NCBI RefSeq assembly: GCF_013375935.1
Contig: NZ_CP056117.1
Span: 3,100,001 to 3,164,000, forward strand
DNA length: 64,000 nucleotides
Source: Enterobacter cloacae
GTDB taxonomy: Bacteria; Pseudomonadota; Gammaproteobacteria; Enterobacterales; Enterobacteriaceae
Direction of reading: 5' to 3'
Positions 48,188-56,991 of the stretch are shown piece by piece. A program made the translations under genes and the position numbers. The first letter of the stretch is position 1. Every line of letters starts with the position of its first letter. A model generated the notes under the pieces. It was not told where the DNA came from. It saw only the letters and a list, made by a program, of their open reading frames with translations, and searched no databases.

Positions 48188-49288
48188 CTATGCAAAGATC
48201 GTCATCAGATACGCAATAAACAGCGCCATATGCGCCGCGCCGTTCAGCACGTTGGTGCGCCCGGTTGAGAAGGAGATCTGGCACAGCAGCAGCGACGCCA
48301 TCATCACAATCATCTCCGGCGCGCCCAGCGCAAACTGCAATTCATTCCCGGTCATAAAGGCAATCAGCGTCACCACCGGAACGGTGAGGGAGATGGTCGC
48401 CAGCACGGAGCCGAAGAACAAATTCATCGCACGCTGCACCTGATTATTGAGCACCGCCTTCAGCGCACCCAGGCCTTCCGGAGACAGGATCAGCAGCGCG
48501 ACCAGGAAACCGGTAAAGGCAACAGGCGCATTCAGTTCAGTTAACAGCGCCTCAAGCGGATTCGCATTCATCTTGGTAACCGCAATAACGGCAATCAGAT
48601 GCACGATCAGCCAAACCGTGTGCCACGCGCTGCTGTGGGCCGAAGGCTTACCGTGATGCGGGTCATCGTCATCGCCATCGTCCTCATGCTCGTAGACAAA
48701 CAGGCTCTGGTGCGTTTTGGTCTGAATCAGCAGGAACACGCCGTACATTGCCGCGGAAATCAGCGCCACCAGCAGCGCCTGGCCGGTCGTGAAGTTTGCG
48801 CCCGGCAGCGCCATCGGGAAGACAAGCACGATAATCGCCAGCGGGAACAGGGCGATCAGATACTGCTTAATGCCAAACAGATTCATGTACTGGGTGGCAA
48901 ATTTACGGCCACCTAATAAAAGAGAGAAACCGACCAGACCGCCGGTCACAATCATAATGATGGAGTAAAGCGTATCGCGCATCAGCGTTGGCGCGGCGTC
49001 GCCGGTGGCCATTAATGCGGAAATTAGGCTGACTTCAAGAATAACAACCGAAAGGCTTAAAATTAATGAGCCGTACGGCTCCCCAAGACGGTGGGCTAAA
49101 ACATCCGCATGGCGCACCACGCTAAATGCACTGGTCAGAATTCCCACGAGAGCCAGAATATTGATCCCCACAACCACTGGCAGTGACTGACTGCTTCCCC
49201 AGAAGAGCAGCACAGCCAGTGCCAGAACCGGGAAAATGAGAGACGTCTCCTTGTGGCGGGTTTTTACCGCCTCGTGTGTTGCTGTCAT
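48188..49288 (-). CDS. chaA: Sodium/potassium/calcium-proton antiporter ChaA
   Basis: I use the ATG at 49288, preceded by GGAG, giving 366 aa as in E. coli; a longer frame starts 4 codons upstream. About eleven membrane helices form two halves, each with a CaCA-family motif (SLSVVILEVSLISALMATG and ILSPEGLGALKAVLNN). An acidic cytosolic loop (EHEDDGDDDDPHHGK) separates them. It exports Na+, K+ and Ca2+ at alkaline pH. It is divergent from chaB. Confidence 0.96.
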   Translation of the reverse strand: MTATHEAVKTRHKETSLIFPVLALAVLLFWGSSQSLPVVVGINILALVGILTSAFSVVRHADVLAHRLGEPYGSLILSLSVVILEVSLISALMATGDAAPTLMRDTLYSIIMIVTGGLVGFSLLLGGRKFATQYMNLFGIKQYLIALFPLAIIVLVFPMALPGANFTTGQALLVALISAAMYGVFLLIQTKTHQSLFVYEHEDDGDDDDPHHGKPSAHSSAWHTVWLIVHLIAVIAVTKMNANPLEALLTELNAPVAFTGFLVALLILSPEGLGALKAVLNNQVQRAMNLFFGSVLATISLTVPVVTLIAFMTGNELQFALGAPEMIVMMASLLLCQISFSTGRTNVLNGAAHMALFIAYLMTIFA

Positions 49289-49557
49289 GTGTTTCTCCAT
49301 CAGTGCAGGTGCTTGTAATTATAGATAGATTTTGAGGCCATTAAATTAACAGAAATTGGTTAACTACCCTTTAATTTTTACTTAATTTTACCCTTTATGA
49401 AGATTTTTATGGTTGAAGCTTATAATGTTCTATCTGTGATAAATAGTCATTAAATAACAATAAACTATGATTCAACGATGTTCATTTTTCATCGCCGGGT
49501 GGCACCCTGACGTATCGTCGTCCACACTTATCTCTTTAGCCAAAAGAGAGGTTAACG

Positions 49558-49788
49558 ATGCCATACAAATCGAAAAGCGAATTACCTGATAACGTGCAAA
49601 ACGTGTTGCCTGCTCACGCGCAGGATATCTACAAAGAAGCGTTTAACAGCGCCTGGGATCAGTACAAAGATAAAGAAGATCGCCGGGACGATGCCAGCCG
49701 TGAAGAGACGGCGCACAAGGTCGCCTGGGCCGCCGTAAAAAATGACTACGAGAAAGGGGACGATGACAAATGGCATAAAAAGAAATAG
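49558..49788 (+). CDS. chaB: ChaB protein
   Basis: The 76-aa highly charged protein equals E. coli ChaB in length and text (YKSKSELPDNVQNVLPAHAQ, FNSAWDQYKDKED, VAWAAVKNDYEKGDD). It is called a cation-transport regulator from its neighbourhood, but the molecular role is unclear. AGAGAGG precedes the ATG. Confidence 0.96.
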   Translation: MPYKSKSELPDNVQNVLPAHAQDIYKEAFNSAWDQYKDKEDRRDDASREETAHKVAWAAVKNDYEKGDDDKWHKKK

Positions 49789-49965
49789 CCGCTGAATAAT
49801 ACGCCACCTTCATTTTGACATTTCAGGCGGTTGAGCTACCGCTGTGTTGCATCTGGCCCGCGAATTGCTTATCGTTGCTCACCTGCTGTTAAAATGAACA
49901 GCATACAAGGCCGGGAAGGCGAATTACAGATGTCGCAGGGAAGCATGCAGTGGCGGAGGTGGAAT

Positions 49966-50661
49966 GTGTTAACGCGTGATTTCCTGATGAAGGCAGATTG
50001 TAAGACGGCATTTGGCGCTATTGAGGAATCGCTTCTCTGGTCGGCTGAACAGCGTGCGGCGTCGCTTGCGGCAACGCTTGCCTGCCGCCCGGATGATGGC
50101 CCGGTGTGGATTTTTGGTTACGGCTCGCTGATGTGGAACCCGGCGCTCGAGTACGTCGAATCGGCAACCGGAACGCTGCCCGGCTGGCACCGCGCATTCT
50201 GCCTGCGCCTCACCGCCGGGCGCGGCAGCGCCTGCCGGCCGGGCCGCATGCTTGCACTAAAAGAGGGCGGGCGCACCACGGGCGTAGCATACCGTCTTCC
50301 GGACGCCACGCTGGAAGAGGAGCTGACGCTGCTGTGGAAGCGCGAAATGATTACCGGCTGCTATATGCCCAGCTGGTGCAGGCTGGAGCTGGACGACGGG
50401 CGCAGCGTAAGCGCGCTGGTGTTCATTATGGATCCGCGCCATCCGCTGTATGAAGCCGATACCCGAACCCAGGTGATTGCTCCGCTGATTGCCGCCGCCA
50501 GCGGACCGCTGGGCACCAACGCGCAGTACCTGTTCTCGCTCGATCAGGAGCTGACGCGGCTCGGCATGAAGGACGACTGTCTGAACGAGCTGGTGGTGAA
50601 GGTGAAAGCGCTGCTGGAAGGCAACCCGCCCGGCGCGACGCTGAGGCCAGGTTTTGCATGA
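49966..50661 (+). CDS. chaC: Glutathione-specific gamma-glutamylcyclotransferase ChaC
   Basis: The GTG at 49966 has a perfect GGAGG six bases upstream and gives 231 aa, as in E. coli; a longer open frame upstream is not needed. It has the substrate-binding motif WIFGYGSLMWNP and the conserved glutamate region of the gamma-glutamylcyclotransferase fold (LTLLWKREMITGCY). It degrades glutathione to 5-oxoproline and Cys-Gly. A palindromic terminator follows. Confidence 0.95.
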   Translation: MLTRDFLMKADCKTAFGAIEESLLWSAEQRAASLAATLACRPDDGPVWIFGYGSLMWNPALEYVESATGTLPGWHRAFCLRLTAGRGSACRPGRMLALKEGGRTTGVAYRLPDATLEEELTLLWKREMITGCYMPSWCRLELDDGRSVSALVFIMDPRHPLYEADTRTQVIAPLIAAASGPLGTNAQYLFSLDQELTRLGMKDDCLNELVVKVKALLEGNPPGATLRPGFA

Positions 50662-50664
50662 ATT

Positions 50665-50690
50665 AACGCCCGGTTAACCGGGCGTTTTGC
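50665..50690. terminator. Bidirectional terminator after chaC
   Basis: An uninterrupted palindrome of 22 bp (AACGCCCGGTT / AACCGGGCGTT, 50665-50686) followed by TT on the plus strand lies between chaC and the convergent small gene. Confidence 0.85.
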
Positions 50691-50691
50691 A

Positions 50692-50931
50692 TTATGCCGC
50701 CACGTAGCTCACGGAGTGCTCGAGCGACTGGCTGTGGCTGTCGATCAGAACATCCCAGGTGCCGGTATAGGGCACCGTCAGCCATGCCTTATCATCCTGC
50801 ACGGTGAGGATATCCGCCCCAGACTGCGCGTGCGCTTTCGAACTCATCAGGTGGATGCGGCAACGCTCTGAGCAACGAACCACTACCGTATCCCCGCCAA
50901 ACAGCTTCAAGCTTGTTTTAACCAGTGCCAT
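50692..50931 (-). CDS. Small DUF1883-like protein
   Basis: The 79-aa protein has no signal or membrane segment. The alternating beta-like pattern (GGDTVVVRCSERCRIHLMS, AWLTVPYTGTWDVLIDS) resembles DUF1883, a small all-beta family of unknown function. Its stop is close to the chaC terminator. It is not at this place in E. coli as I recall. Family call is tentative; coding status is likely given intact length, composition and a 194-bp upstream region. Confidence 0.7.
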   Translation of the reverse strand: MALVKTSLKLFGGDTVVVRCSERCRIHLMSSKAHAQSGADILTVQDDKAWLTVPYTGTWDVLIDSHSQSLEHSVSYVAA

Positions 50932-51125
50932 TTTATTACCCCGTTTTTTTGCCCATCCCGAGCGTGATGTTGTTCACAATTTACTCACTGCATAACACCA
51001 AAGGGGGAGGGGCGGGATGCTGATTTTGATCAAAAAAGGGCGTAACGATTAAACAAAAATGACAAAATCCCTGAAACCATTCAGCCGGCGCGCGTTTTCC
51101 CTGTCCTGCGCGCGCCTGGAGAAAA

Positions 51126-52910
51126 TTATATGCGGAAATGTCCGGCGGTCTCAGCAAGGTCGCCCGCCTGGCTTTGCAGCGCGCTGGCCGCAGCGGCAGA
51201 CTGCACAACGAGTTCGGCGTTCTGCTGCACCATCCGATCCAGATGGCTAACCGCGTGGTTAATCTCGTGGATCCCTTTCATCTGCTCGCGGGTGGCAATC
51301 GATATTTCGCGCATGATGCCCGACACGCTCCCGACGCTGGAGCGGATCTCATCCATGCTGTCTCCCGCAAGGTGCACGTATCGGGGGCCGGTCGCGACGC
51401 TTTCGGTGGTAGAGTCGATGAGGGATTTGATCTCTTTCGCCGCCTGAGCGCTGCGGCTGGCCAGATTACGCACTTCGCCCGCGACGACCGCGAACCCGCG
51501 GCCTTGCTCTCCGGCACGTGCGGCTTCCACCGAGGCGTTCAGCGCCAGGATATTGGTCTGGAAGGCAATGCCGTCAATGACGCTGGTGATATCACCGATT
51601 TTTGCGGAAGCGACCTCGATGGACTGCATGGTGCTGATGGCCTGAGCGACGACGTCGCCCCCGCGCGCCGCCGCGGCCGAGGCCTTGCTCGCCTGCTCGT
51701 TCGCCTCTGCTGCCGACTCGTTTGACTGCGTGACGGAGGCGGTAATCTCCTCTACGGCGCTGGCCGTTTCCCGCAGGCTGGAGGCGGCCTGCTCGGTTCG
51801 TCCGGAAAGATCCTGATTGCCCGCCGCAATCTCCCGCGCGGCGTTTTTCACCGAGGCGCTGGCCTCACGCAGCTGGACCATCACCACGGAGAGCTTATCG
51901 CTGAAGGCGTTAAAGGCCTGAGCGATTTGCGCCACCTCGTCGTCTCCCTTATCCGGCAGGCGCTGTGACAGATCGTTAGTACCGTTGGCGATGTTGTTCA
52001 TCGCATCGCGGATATCAGACAGTCGTTTGAGCAGGCGGGCGATCAGGACATGCACGATGGCGCCGCTCAGCAGGGCGAGGATCGCCAGCGACAGCGCTGA
52101 GGCTTTAAGCAGGGAGCGCATTCCGGAGGTGGCATCCGCGTTATCGAGCGCGACAACAAGCAGCCAGCGGGTGCCCGGTACGGCGGTCGCGACGAACGTT
52201 TTATCGCTACCGTCAAACGTCCCGTCAACCAGGTTACCGCTTTTCAGGGCCGCAAAATCGATCCCTTTGAGGACCTCATTCAACGGCTTCAGCGTCAGGG
52301 CCGGGTCGTTGGCGGCAATCACGGTGCCGTCGCTGCCCAGAAGCAATCCGCTGCTGGCCGGGGTCGGGTGAATGCCGCGCACGTTAGCCACCACGCTGTC
52401 CAGGGCCACATCGCCCGCCACAACCGCCTTCAGCGCGCCGTTCTCCTTTACCGGTATCGCGAAGGTGACCACCAGTTTTCCGGTACCCGCGTCCACGTAG
52501 GGGGCAGTCACCACCGGGCCATCCGCGCTGACGACCTGCTGGTACCAGGGGCGAATGGTTGGATCGTAATCGGCAGGTACGCCGGCCGGGTCGGAGAATT
52601 TGGCCGTTTTGCTGGCGTACCCGACATACACGTTGGTAAACCCGCCCGCCTGCGCGAGCTGCTTAAATACGGGCACCGGATCATCACTTAACGCCACGCT
52701 TTGCGCCGAGGCGATGACGGCCATTTTGCCCTTCACCCAGTCGGCAATCGCCATCGTGTGGCTGGCGCTGGTGCTGCTCAGAATATCGCGCTGTGACTGC
52801 TGGTTATCGTGGCGCGTAACCTGAAAGTTGATAACGGTATTAAGAAGAAGGGCGACGACAAGACAGCCTGTCGTCGCGGCAATGATGCGGGCGCGAATGG
52901 ATCTGAACAT
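51126..52910 (-). CDS. Methyl-accepting chemotaxis protein, dCache type
   Basis: The 594-aa chemoreceptor has a first membrane helix at about 8-29. A periplasmic double-Cache ligand domain covers about 35-270 (WVKGKMAVIASAQSVALSDDP, YDPTIRPWYQQV, GTGKLVVTFAIPV). A second helix lies near 280 (LSLAILALLSGAIVHVLIARLL), followed by HAMP and the signalling domain with the hairpin tip DGIAFQTNILALNASVEAARAGEQGRGFAVVA. The C-terminus ends AGHFRI without the NWETF-type tether for CheR/CheB, so adaptation may depend on other receptors. The ligand is unknown; dCache receptors often bind amino acids or other small organics. It lies downstream of ychN. Confidence 0.95.
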   Translation of the reverse strand: MFRSIRARIIAATTGCLVVALLLNTVINFQVTRHDNQQSQRDILSSTSASHTMAIADWVKGKMAVIASAQSVALSDDPVPVFKQLAQAGGFTNVYVGYASKTAKFSDPAGVPADYDPTIRPWYQQVVSADGPVVTAPYVDAGTGKLVVTFAIPVKENGALKAVVAGDVALDSVVANVRGIHPTPASSGLLLGSDGTVIAANDPALTLKPLNEVLKGIDFAALKSGNLVDGTFDGSDKTFVATAVPGTRWLLVVALDNADATSGMRSLLKASALSLAILALLSGAIVHVLIARLLKRLSDIRDAMNNIANGTNDLSQRLPDKGDDEVAQIAQAFNAFSDKLSVVMVQLREASASVKNAAREIAAGNQDLSGRTEQAASSLRETASAVEEITASVTQSNESAAEANEQASKASAAAARGGDVVAQAISTMQSIEVASAKIGDITSVIDGIAFQTNILALNASVEAARAGEQGRGFAVVAGEVRNLASRSAQAAKEIKSLIDSTTESVATGPRYVHLAGDSMDEIRSSVGSVSGIMREISIATREQMKGIHEINHAVSHLDRMVQQNAELVVQSAAAASALQSQAGDLAETAGHFRI

Positions 52911-53016
52911 AAGTGTAATACCTGCTGTGTTGTTTCCATCTCCATCGGCAGGCTCGCAGGTAAACTTGATGCTGAAACCGCGTCCATAAGAAAATACTAT
53001 TTTTACGGCGAAATTA

Positions 53017-53370
53017 TTAAAAAGTTAATACTTTATCCGCGTTCAGCGTCCATTCGGCCAGCTCCACCAGCGTGCCGATCTCGACGCCCTCAATCAAAGG
53101 CAGCCCGGTGATGCCGCGTCCGTCGGTGCAGGTTTTACACAGTTTGACCGGCACGTCCTGCGCGGTCAGGATCTCCAGCATCTGCTGGATGTTGTACCCC
53201 TCGGCGGGTTTCTGCCCCTTCAGTCCGGCCGTGACGGCGTCCGACATCAAAAAAAGACGCAGCTCAAGTGCGCTCTCTTTCTCGCGCAGCGCTATCGCCA
53301 GACGCAGGCTGTTAAAAAGGGATTCGCTGCCGTAGGCCGCTCCGTTGGCGACGATCACAATCTTCTGCAT
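53017..53370 (-). CDS. ychN: DsrE/F-like protein YchN
   Basis: The 117-aa protein equals E. coli YchN, a hexameric DsrE/DsrF-like protein of unknown substrate, probably linked to sulfur relay. It has the N-terminal strand KIVIVANGAAYGSE and a conserved cysteine pair in VKLCKTCTDGRGI. It is divergent from nasR. Confidence 0.96.
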   Translation of the reverse strand: MQKIVIVANGAAYGSESLFNSLRLAIALREKESALELRLFLMSDAVTAGLKGQKPAEGYNIQQMLEILTAQDVPVKLCKTCTDGRGITGLPLIEGVEIGTLVELAEWTLNADKVLTF

Positions 53371-53442
53371 GTTAACTCCTGTTCTTTAAAAGGCACGAAA
53401 ATTGCTTAATACCCCGGAGATTCGCTATCCGGGAGAGTAAGC

Positions 53443-54627
53443 ATGACATTAATGGCGGGCAGTTCACCTGCGGCAGCCGAGTGGTTCCAGCGCGCGACGT
53501 TGCTGCGCCGGGAGCAGCTCGGCAGGCTGGCCGCGCTTGGCGTGCTGGTGAATGGCATCAGCCGTCTGGCACATATGCTCCAGTGCGAGCGCGGGGCATC
53601 CAACGTCTGGCTCTGCTCTCAGGGTAAGCTGTATGTCCCCGAATGCAAAGCCAGTCGCGGGCTGGTGGATGAAAATCTCACCGCGCTGCATGCCGAGCTC
53701 AGCGCGCACTTCCCGGTCACGGGGAGCGGCGTCTGCGAGCGCATCGCCTGCGCGTTGCTCAGCCTGGATACGCTTCCACTCCTGCGTAACGGGATAGATG
53801 CGCAAATCGTCACGGCTCCCCAGGCCATGGATCGCTACAGCCGGATGCTCCGTCAGCTGCTCAGTATCGTACCGCAGCTGAATGACAGCATTGACGATCC
53901 GCAAATCGCGGGCCGTTTTGTTGCCCTCTATAGCCTGATGCAGGGCAAAGAGCTGGTGGGGCAAGAGCGCGCGCTTGGGGCCATTGGCTTTACGCAGGGT
54001 TTTTTCAATGAAGACACCCGTCAGAAGCTGGTTGACCGCATTGACGGACAGCAGGCCTGTTTTGAGATCTTTTTATCCCATAGCCACGCGGACGTGCAGA
54101 ACACGTTCGCCCGTCACTGCCAGCCCGACCGTGAGACGGAGCAGCTCCGGCGCGTCGCCTGCACGCGGCAGCCCTCCGCTGACAACGGCAATACCGCGCT
54201 GAACTGGTTTTCACTGCAAACGTCGCGGCTTGAGCATCTGCGCACGCTTGAGGAGATCGTGATTGCCGACCTGATGGTGGCGGTGGATGAGGCAATTCAG
54301 GCCTCCGGTGCGGCCGCGATGGGAGGCGATGAACGCGACGACCCGATTGCGCCTTACCCGGATAAACCCCTGCTGACGCTGGTGCGCCAGCAGGCGCGCG
54401 AGATAGAACAGTTATCCCGCCAGCTGGCCTCCCTGCGGGACACGCTGGAGGAGCGTAAGCTCATCGATAAGGCCAAAAGCATACTGATTACCCACCAGAA
54501 CATGAGCGAGGAGCAGGCGTGGACGGCCCTGCGCAAAATGGCGATGGATAAAAATCAGCGCATGGTTGATATCGCCCGTGCGCTGCTCACCGTCAGGAAC
54601 CTCTGGCCGCTAACCCCTAAGGAGTAG
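53443..54627 (+). CDS. nasR: Nitrate/nitrite-responsive antiterminator NasR
   Basis: The 394-aa protein (Klebsiella NasR 393) has an N-terminal NIT sensory domain (about 35-290: RLAHMLQCERGASNVWLCSQG, FVALYSLMQGKELVGQERALGAIGF). A linker helix joins it to a C-terminal ANTAR RNA-binding domain (about 330-385: LEERKLIDKAKSILITHQNMSEEQAWTALRKMAMDKNQRM). On binding nitrate or nitrite it binds the nasF leader and prevents termination. The leader with its two hexaloop hairpins lies directly downstream (54744-54853). Confidence 0.96.
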   Translation: MTLMAGSSPAAAEWFQRATLLRREQLGRLAALGVLVNGISRLAHMLQCERGASNVWLCSQGKLYVPECKASRGLVDENLTALHAELSAHFPVTGSGVCERIACALLSLDTLPLLRNGIDAQIVTAPQAMDRYSRMLRQLLSIVPQLNDSIDDPQIAGRFVALYSLMQGKELVGQERALGAIGFTQGFFNEDTRQKLVDRIDGQQACFEIFLSHSHADVQNTFARHCQPDRETEQLRRVACTRQPSADNGNTALNWFSLQTSRLEHLRTLEEIVIADLMVAVDEAIQASGAAAMGGDERDDPIAPYPDKPLLTLVRQQAREIEQLSRQLASLRDTLEERKLIDKAKSILITHQNMSEEQAWTALRKMAMDKNQRMVDIARALLTVRNLWPLTPKE

Positions 54628-54628
54628 C

Positions 54629-54645
54629 TGCACAATCGGCGGGCA
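54629..54645 (+). promoter_or_regulatory. Possible NtrC binding site
   Basis: TGCAC-N7-GGGCA matches the NtrC consensus TGCAC-N7-GTGCA at nine of ten arm positions. It is centred about 107 bp upstream of the expected nasF transcript start, a usual distance for an enhancer. Only one good half-symmetric site is seen. Confidence 0.5.
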
Positions 54646-54717
54646 TTTTCTGCCTGATAGCGGTGCGTGAAATCGCGGCTGTCGGGGGTAAAGCCAGTAA
54701 AACAGGGTGTTAAAAGC

Positions 54718-54734
54718 TGGCATTACCTTTGCAT
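54718..54734 (+). promoter_or_regulatory. Sigma-54 promoter of the nas operon
   Basis: TGGCATTACCTTTGCA carries the required GG (54719-54720) and GC (54731-54732) spaced by ten bases, close to the consensus TGGCAC-N5-TTGCA. The transcript would start near 54744. The Klebsiella nasF promoter is known to be NtrC- and sigma-54-dependent. Confidence 0.85.
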
Positions 54735-54743
54735 TAACAGATT

Positions 54744-54853
54744 AACCATTTTCGACGATGCGCCAACGGCGGTGCATGCGTCTTCGGGATAAAGGCGTCC
54801 AGCGGTGCTTCGGCACGGCGGCGCTTTTTTTTGGCTTTTTTTCAGGAGCGGTT
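54744..54853 (+). ncRNA. NasR-responsive leader: two ANTAR hexaloop hairpins and terminator
   Basis: Hairpin 1 is ATGCGCC / GGTGCAT (54758-54777) around the hexaloop AACGGC. Hairpin 2 is GGAT / GTCC (54787-54800) around AAAGGC. Both loops have A at position 1 and G at position 4, the ANTAR recognition rule, and they are nine bases apart. A GC-rich imperfect hairpin (about 54798-54824) with a TTCG loop and eight T (54825-54832) is the terminator, overlapping hairpin 2. NasR binding should stabilise the two hairpins and disrupt the terminator. Confidence 0.85.
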
Positions 54854-56101
54854 ATGGCGGAATTGTCGAGACGGCGGTTTTTGCAGGCCAGCATGCTGGC
54901 AAGTGGCGCAATGCTGTTACCGGGCGTCATGCAGGCCGCGTGGGCGGCGGGGTCGGATAAGCCCGAACAGGAGGCGGTACGCATCGGGTTTATCCCGCTC
55001 ACCGACTGCGCGCCGGTGGTTATCGCGGCCCTGAAGGGGTTCGATAAAAAATATGGCATCACCATTGTCCCCACCAAAGAGGCGAGCTGGGCAGCGGTGC
55101 GCGACAAGCTGGTGGCGGGCGAGCTGGACGCGGCGCACGTTCTTTACGGCCTGCTGTACGGGCTTGAACTGGGCATCGCCGGCAAGCCGCAGCAGATGGC
55201 GAACCTGATGACCCTCAACCAGAACGGTCAGGCCATTACGCTCTCGGGCGATCTGGCGGAGAAGGGCGTTCGCGATCTCGACGGGTTGAAGACGCTGGTT
55301 GGCCAGCAGGCTCCTGGGACGTATACCTTCGCGCATACCTTCCCGACGGGCACGCACGCCATGTGGCTCTACTACTGGCTGGCCAGCGCGGGCATCAATC
55401 CGTTCGACGACGTGCGCACGGTGGTGGTGCCGCCGCCGCAGATGGTGATGAACATGCGCATCGGCAACATGGTCGGCTTTTGCGTCGGCGAGCCGTGGAA
55501 CGCGCGGGCGATTAACGACCGCATCGGGTTTACCGCCGCCACATCGCAGTCCATCTGGGCCGATCACCCGGAAAAAATCCTCGGCACGCGCCGCGGCTGG
55601 GTAGATAGAAACCCGCACACCGCGCGGGCGCTGGTGTGCGCGGTGATGGAAGCCGCGCGCTGGATCGAGGCCTCACCGGAAAACAAACGCGAAACCGCGC
55701 GGATCCTCTCCCGCCGCGCGTGGCTGAACTGCAAGGAGCAGTACCTCACCGGGCGAATGCTGGGCGAATACGACAACGGCCTGGGGCAGCGCTGGCAGGA
55801 CGCACACCCGATCCGCTTCTTCAACGAGGGTGCGGTGAGCTACCCGTATCTCTCCGACGGCATGTGGTTTTTAACCCAGTTCCGCCGCTGGGGCTTGCTC
55901 CACGCCGCGCCGGACTACGCGGGCATCGCACGGCGCATCAACCAGACGGCGGTCTGGCAGGATGCGGCGACCGCCGTCGGCGGCATGTCCACCCCGTCAT
56001 CACCCTATCGCAGCAGCACCCTGATGGACGGCACCGTCTGGAACGGCACCGATCCGGAAGGGTACGCCAACCGCTTCGCCATTCACCGTAAAGGGGCCTG
56101 A
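54854..56101 (+). CDS. nasF: Nitrate/nitrite ABC transporter, substrate-binding protein
   Basis: The ATG at 54854, five bases after AGGAG, begins a Tat signal peptide (SRRRFLQASMLASGAMLLPG), giving 415 aa. The mature protein belongs to the NrtA/SsuA-like binding proteins (RIGFIPLTDCAPVVIAALKGFDKKYG, GELDAAHVLYGLLYGLELG, GFCVGEPWNARAI). It captures nitrate and possibly nitrite in the periplasm for NasED. An open frame extends upstream through the leader but has no ribosome site and would cross the terminator. Confidence 0.95.
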   Translation: MAELSRRRFLQASMLASGAMLLPGVMQAAWAAGSDKPEQEAVRIGFIPLTDCAPVVIAALKGFDKKYGITIVPTKEASWAAVRDKLVAGELDAAHVLYGLLYGLELGIAGKPQQMANLMTLNQNGQAITLSGDLAEKGVRDLDGLKTLVGQQAPGTYTFAHTFPTGTHAMWLYYWLASAGINPFDDVRTVVVPPPQMVMNMRIGNMVGFCVGEPWNARAINDRIGFTAATSQSIWADHPEKILGTRRGWVDRNPHTARALVCAVMEAARWIEASPENKRETARILSRRAWLNCKEQYLTGRMLGEYDNGLGQRWQDAHPIRFFNEGAVSYPYLSDGMWFLTQFRRWGLLHAAPDYAGIARRINQTAVWQDAATAVGGMSTPSSPYRSSTLMDGTVWNGTDPEGYANRFAIHRKGA

Positions 56102-56103
56102 TT

Positions 56104-56982
56104 ATGCAGCATTTGCAAAGTACGAAACCACAAGAGACGCCGGAGAGCGGGGAGGTGATTGTCCTGCCTCCGCGACGGGTACGCCGCCGCGCGCCGGCGT
56201 TTACGCGTCGGATGAACGATGTTTTACAGCGCGTTATTCCGGCGCTGCTCGGTCTCGGGCTGCTGGTGGTGCTCTGGCAGCTGGCGGCGATCAACAGCAA
56301 AGGCTTCCCGACGCCGCTCAGCACCCTGGATTCGGCCATCACCCTGTTCGCCGACCCGTTCTACCGCGACGGGCCAAACGATATGGGCATCGGCTGGAAC
56401 GTGCTTGCGTCACTGCAGCGCGTCGCCATCGGCTTCGGGCTGGCCGCGCTGGCTGGCATTCCGCTGGGCTTTTTGATTGGCCGCTTCACCTTTTTCTCAC
56501 GCATGTTTAACCCGCTGATCGCGCTCCTGCGTCCGGTCAGCCCGCTGGCCTGGCTGCCCATCGGCCTGCTGCTGTTCCAGAAAGCGGAGCCGGCGTCCAG
56601 CTGGACCATTTTTATCTGCTCCATCTGGCCGATGGTCATCAACACCGCCGAAGGGGTGCGCCGTATCCCCCAGGACTACCTCAACGTCGCCCGGGTGCTG
56701 CAGCTCTCTGAATGGGACATCATGCGCCGCATTCTCTTCCCGGCGGTGCTGCCTGCGGTGCTGACCGGGGTACGCCTCTCCATCGGCATTGCCTGGCTGG
56801 TGATTGTCGCCGCCGAGATGCTCACCGGAGGCCTGGGCATCGGCTTCTGGATCTGGAACGAGTGGAACAACCTCAACGTCGAAAACATTCTCATCGCTAT
56901 CGTCATCATTGGCGTGGTCGGGTTGCTGCTGGAGCAGGGGCTGATGCTGATCGCCCGTCGCTTTAGCTGGCAGGAAAAATAA
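56104..56982 (+). CDS. nasE: Nitrate ABC transporter, permease
   Basis: The 292-aa permease has about six membrane helices (VIPALLGLGLLVVLWQLAA, ASLQRVAIGFGLAALAGIPLG, LLVALLEQGLMLIARRF-like end) and a BPD-type EAA loop (EGVRRIPQDYLNVARVLQLSEWDIMRRILFPAVLPAVLTGVR) that contacts NasD. The N-terminus has a polar extension of about 35 residues. It lies 2 bp after nasF. Confidence 0.96.
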   Translation: MQHLQSTKPQETPESGEVIVLPPRRVRRRAPAFTRRMNDVLQRVIPALLGLGLLVVLWQLAAINSKGFPTPLSTLDSAITLFADPFYRDGPNDMGIGWNVLASLQRVAIGFGLAALAGIPLGFLIGRFTFFSRMFNPLIALLRPVSPLAWLPIGLLLFQKAEPASSWTIFICSIWPMVINTAEGVRRIPQDYLNVARVLQLSEWDIMRRILFPAVLPAVLTGVRLSIGIAWLVIVAAEMLTGGLGIGFWIWNEWNNLNVENILIAIVIIGVVGLLLEQGLMLIARRFSWQEK

Positions 56983-56991
56983 GGAGCGAAG

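Noticed and set aside
49831..49965. Longer chaC start
   Set aside because: The GTG at 49966 after GGAGG gives the family length of 231 aa.
54758..54853. Upstream extension of nasF (32 codons)
   Set aside because: It would run through the NasR leader and terminator; the ATG at 54854 has AGGAG and begins a proper Tat signal peptide.
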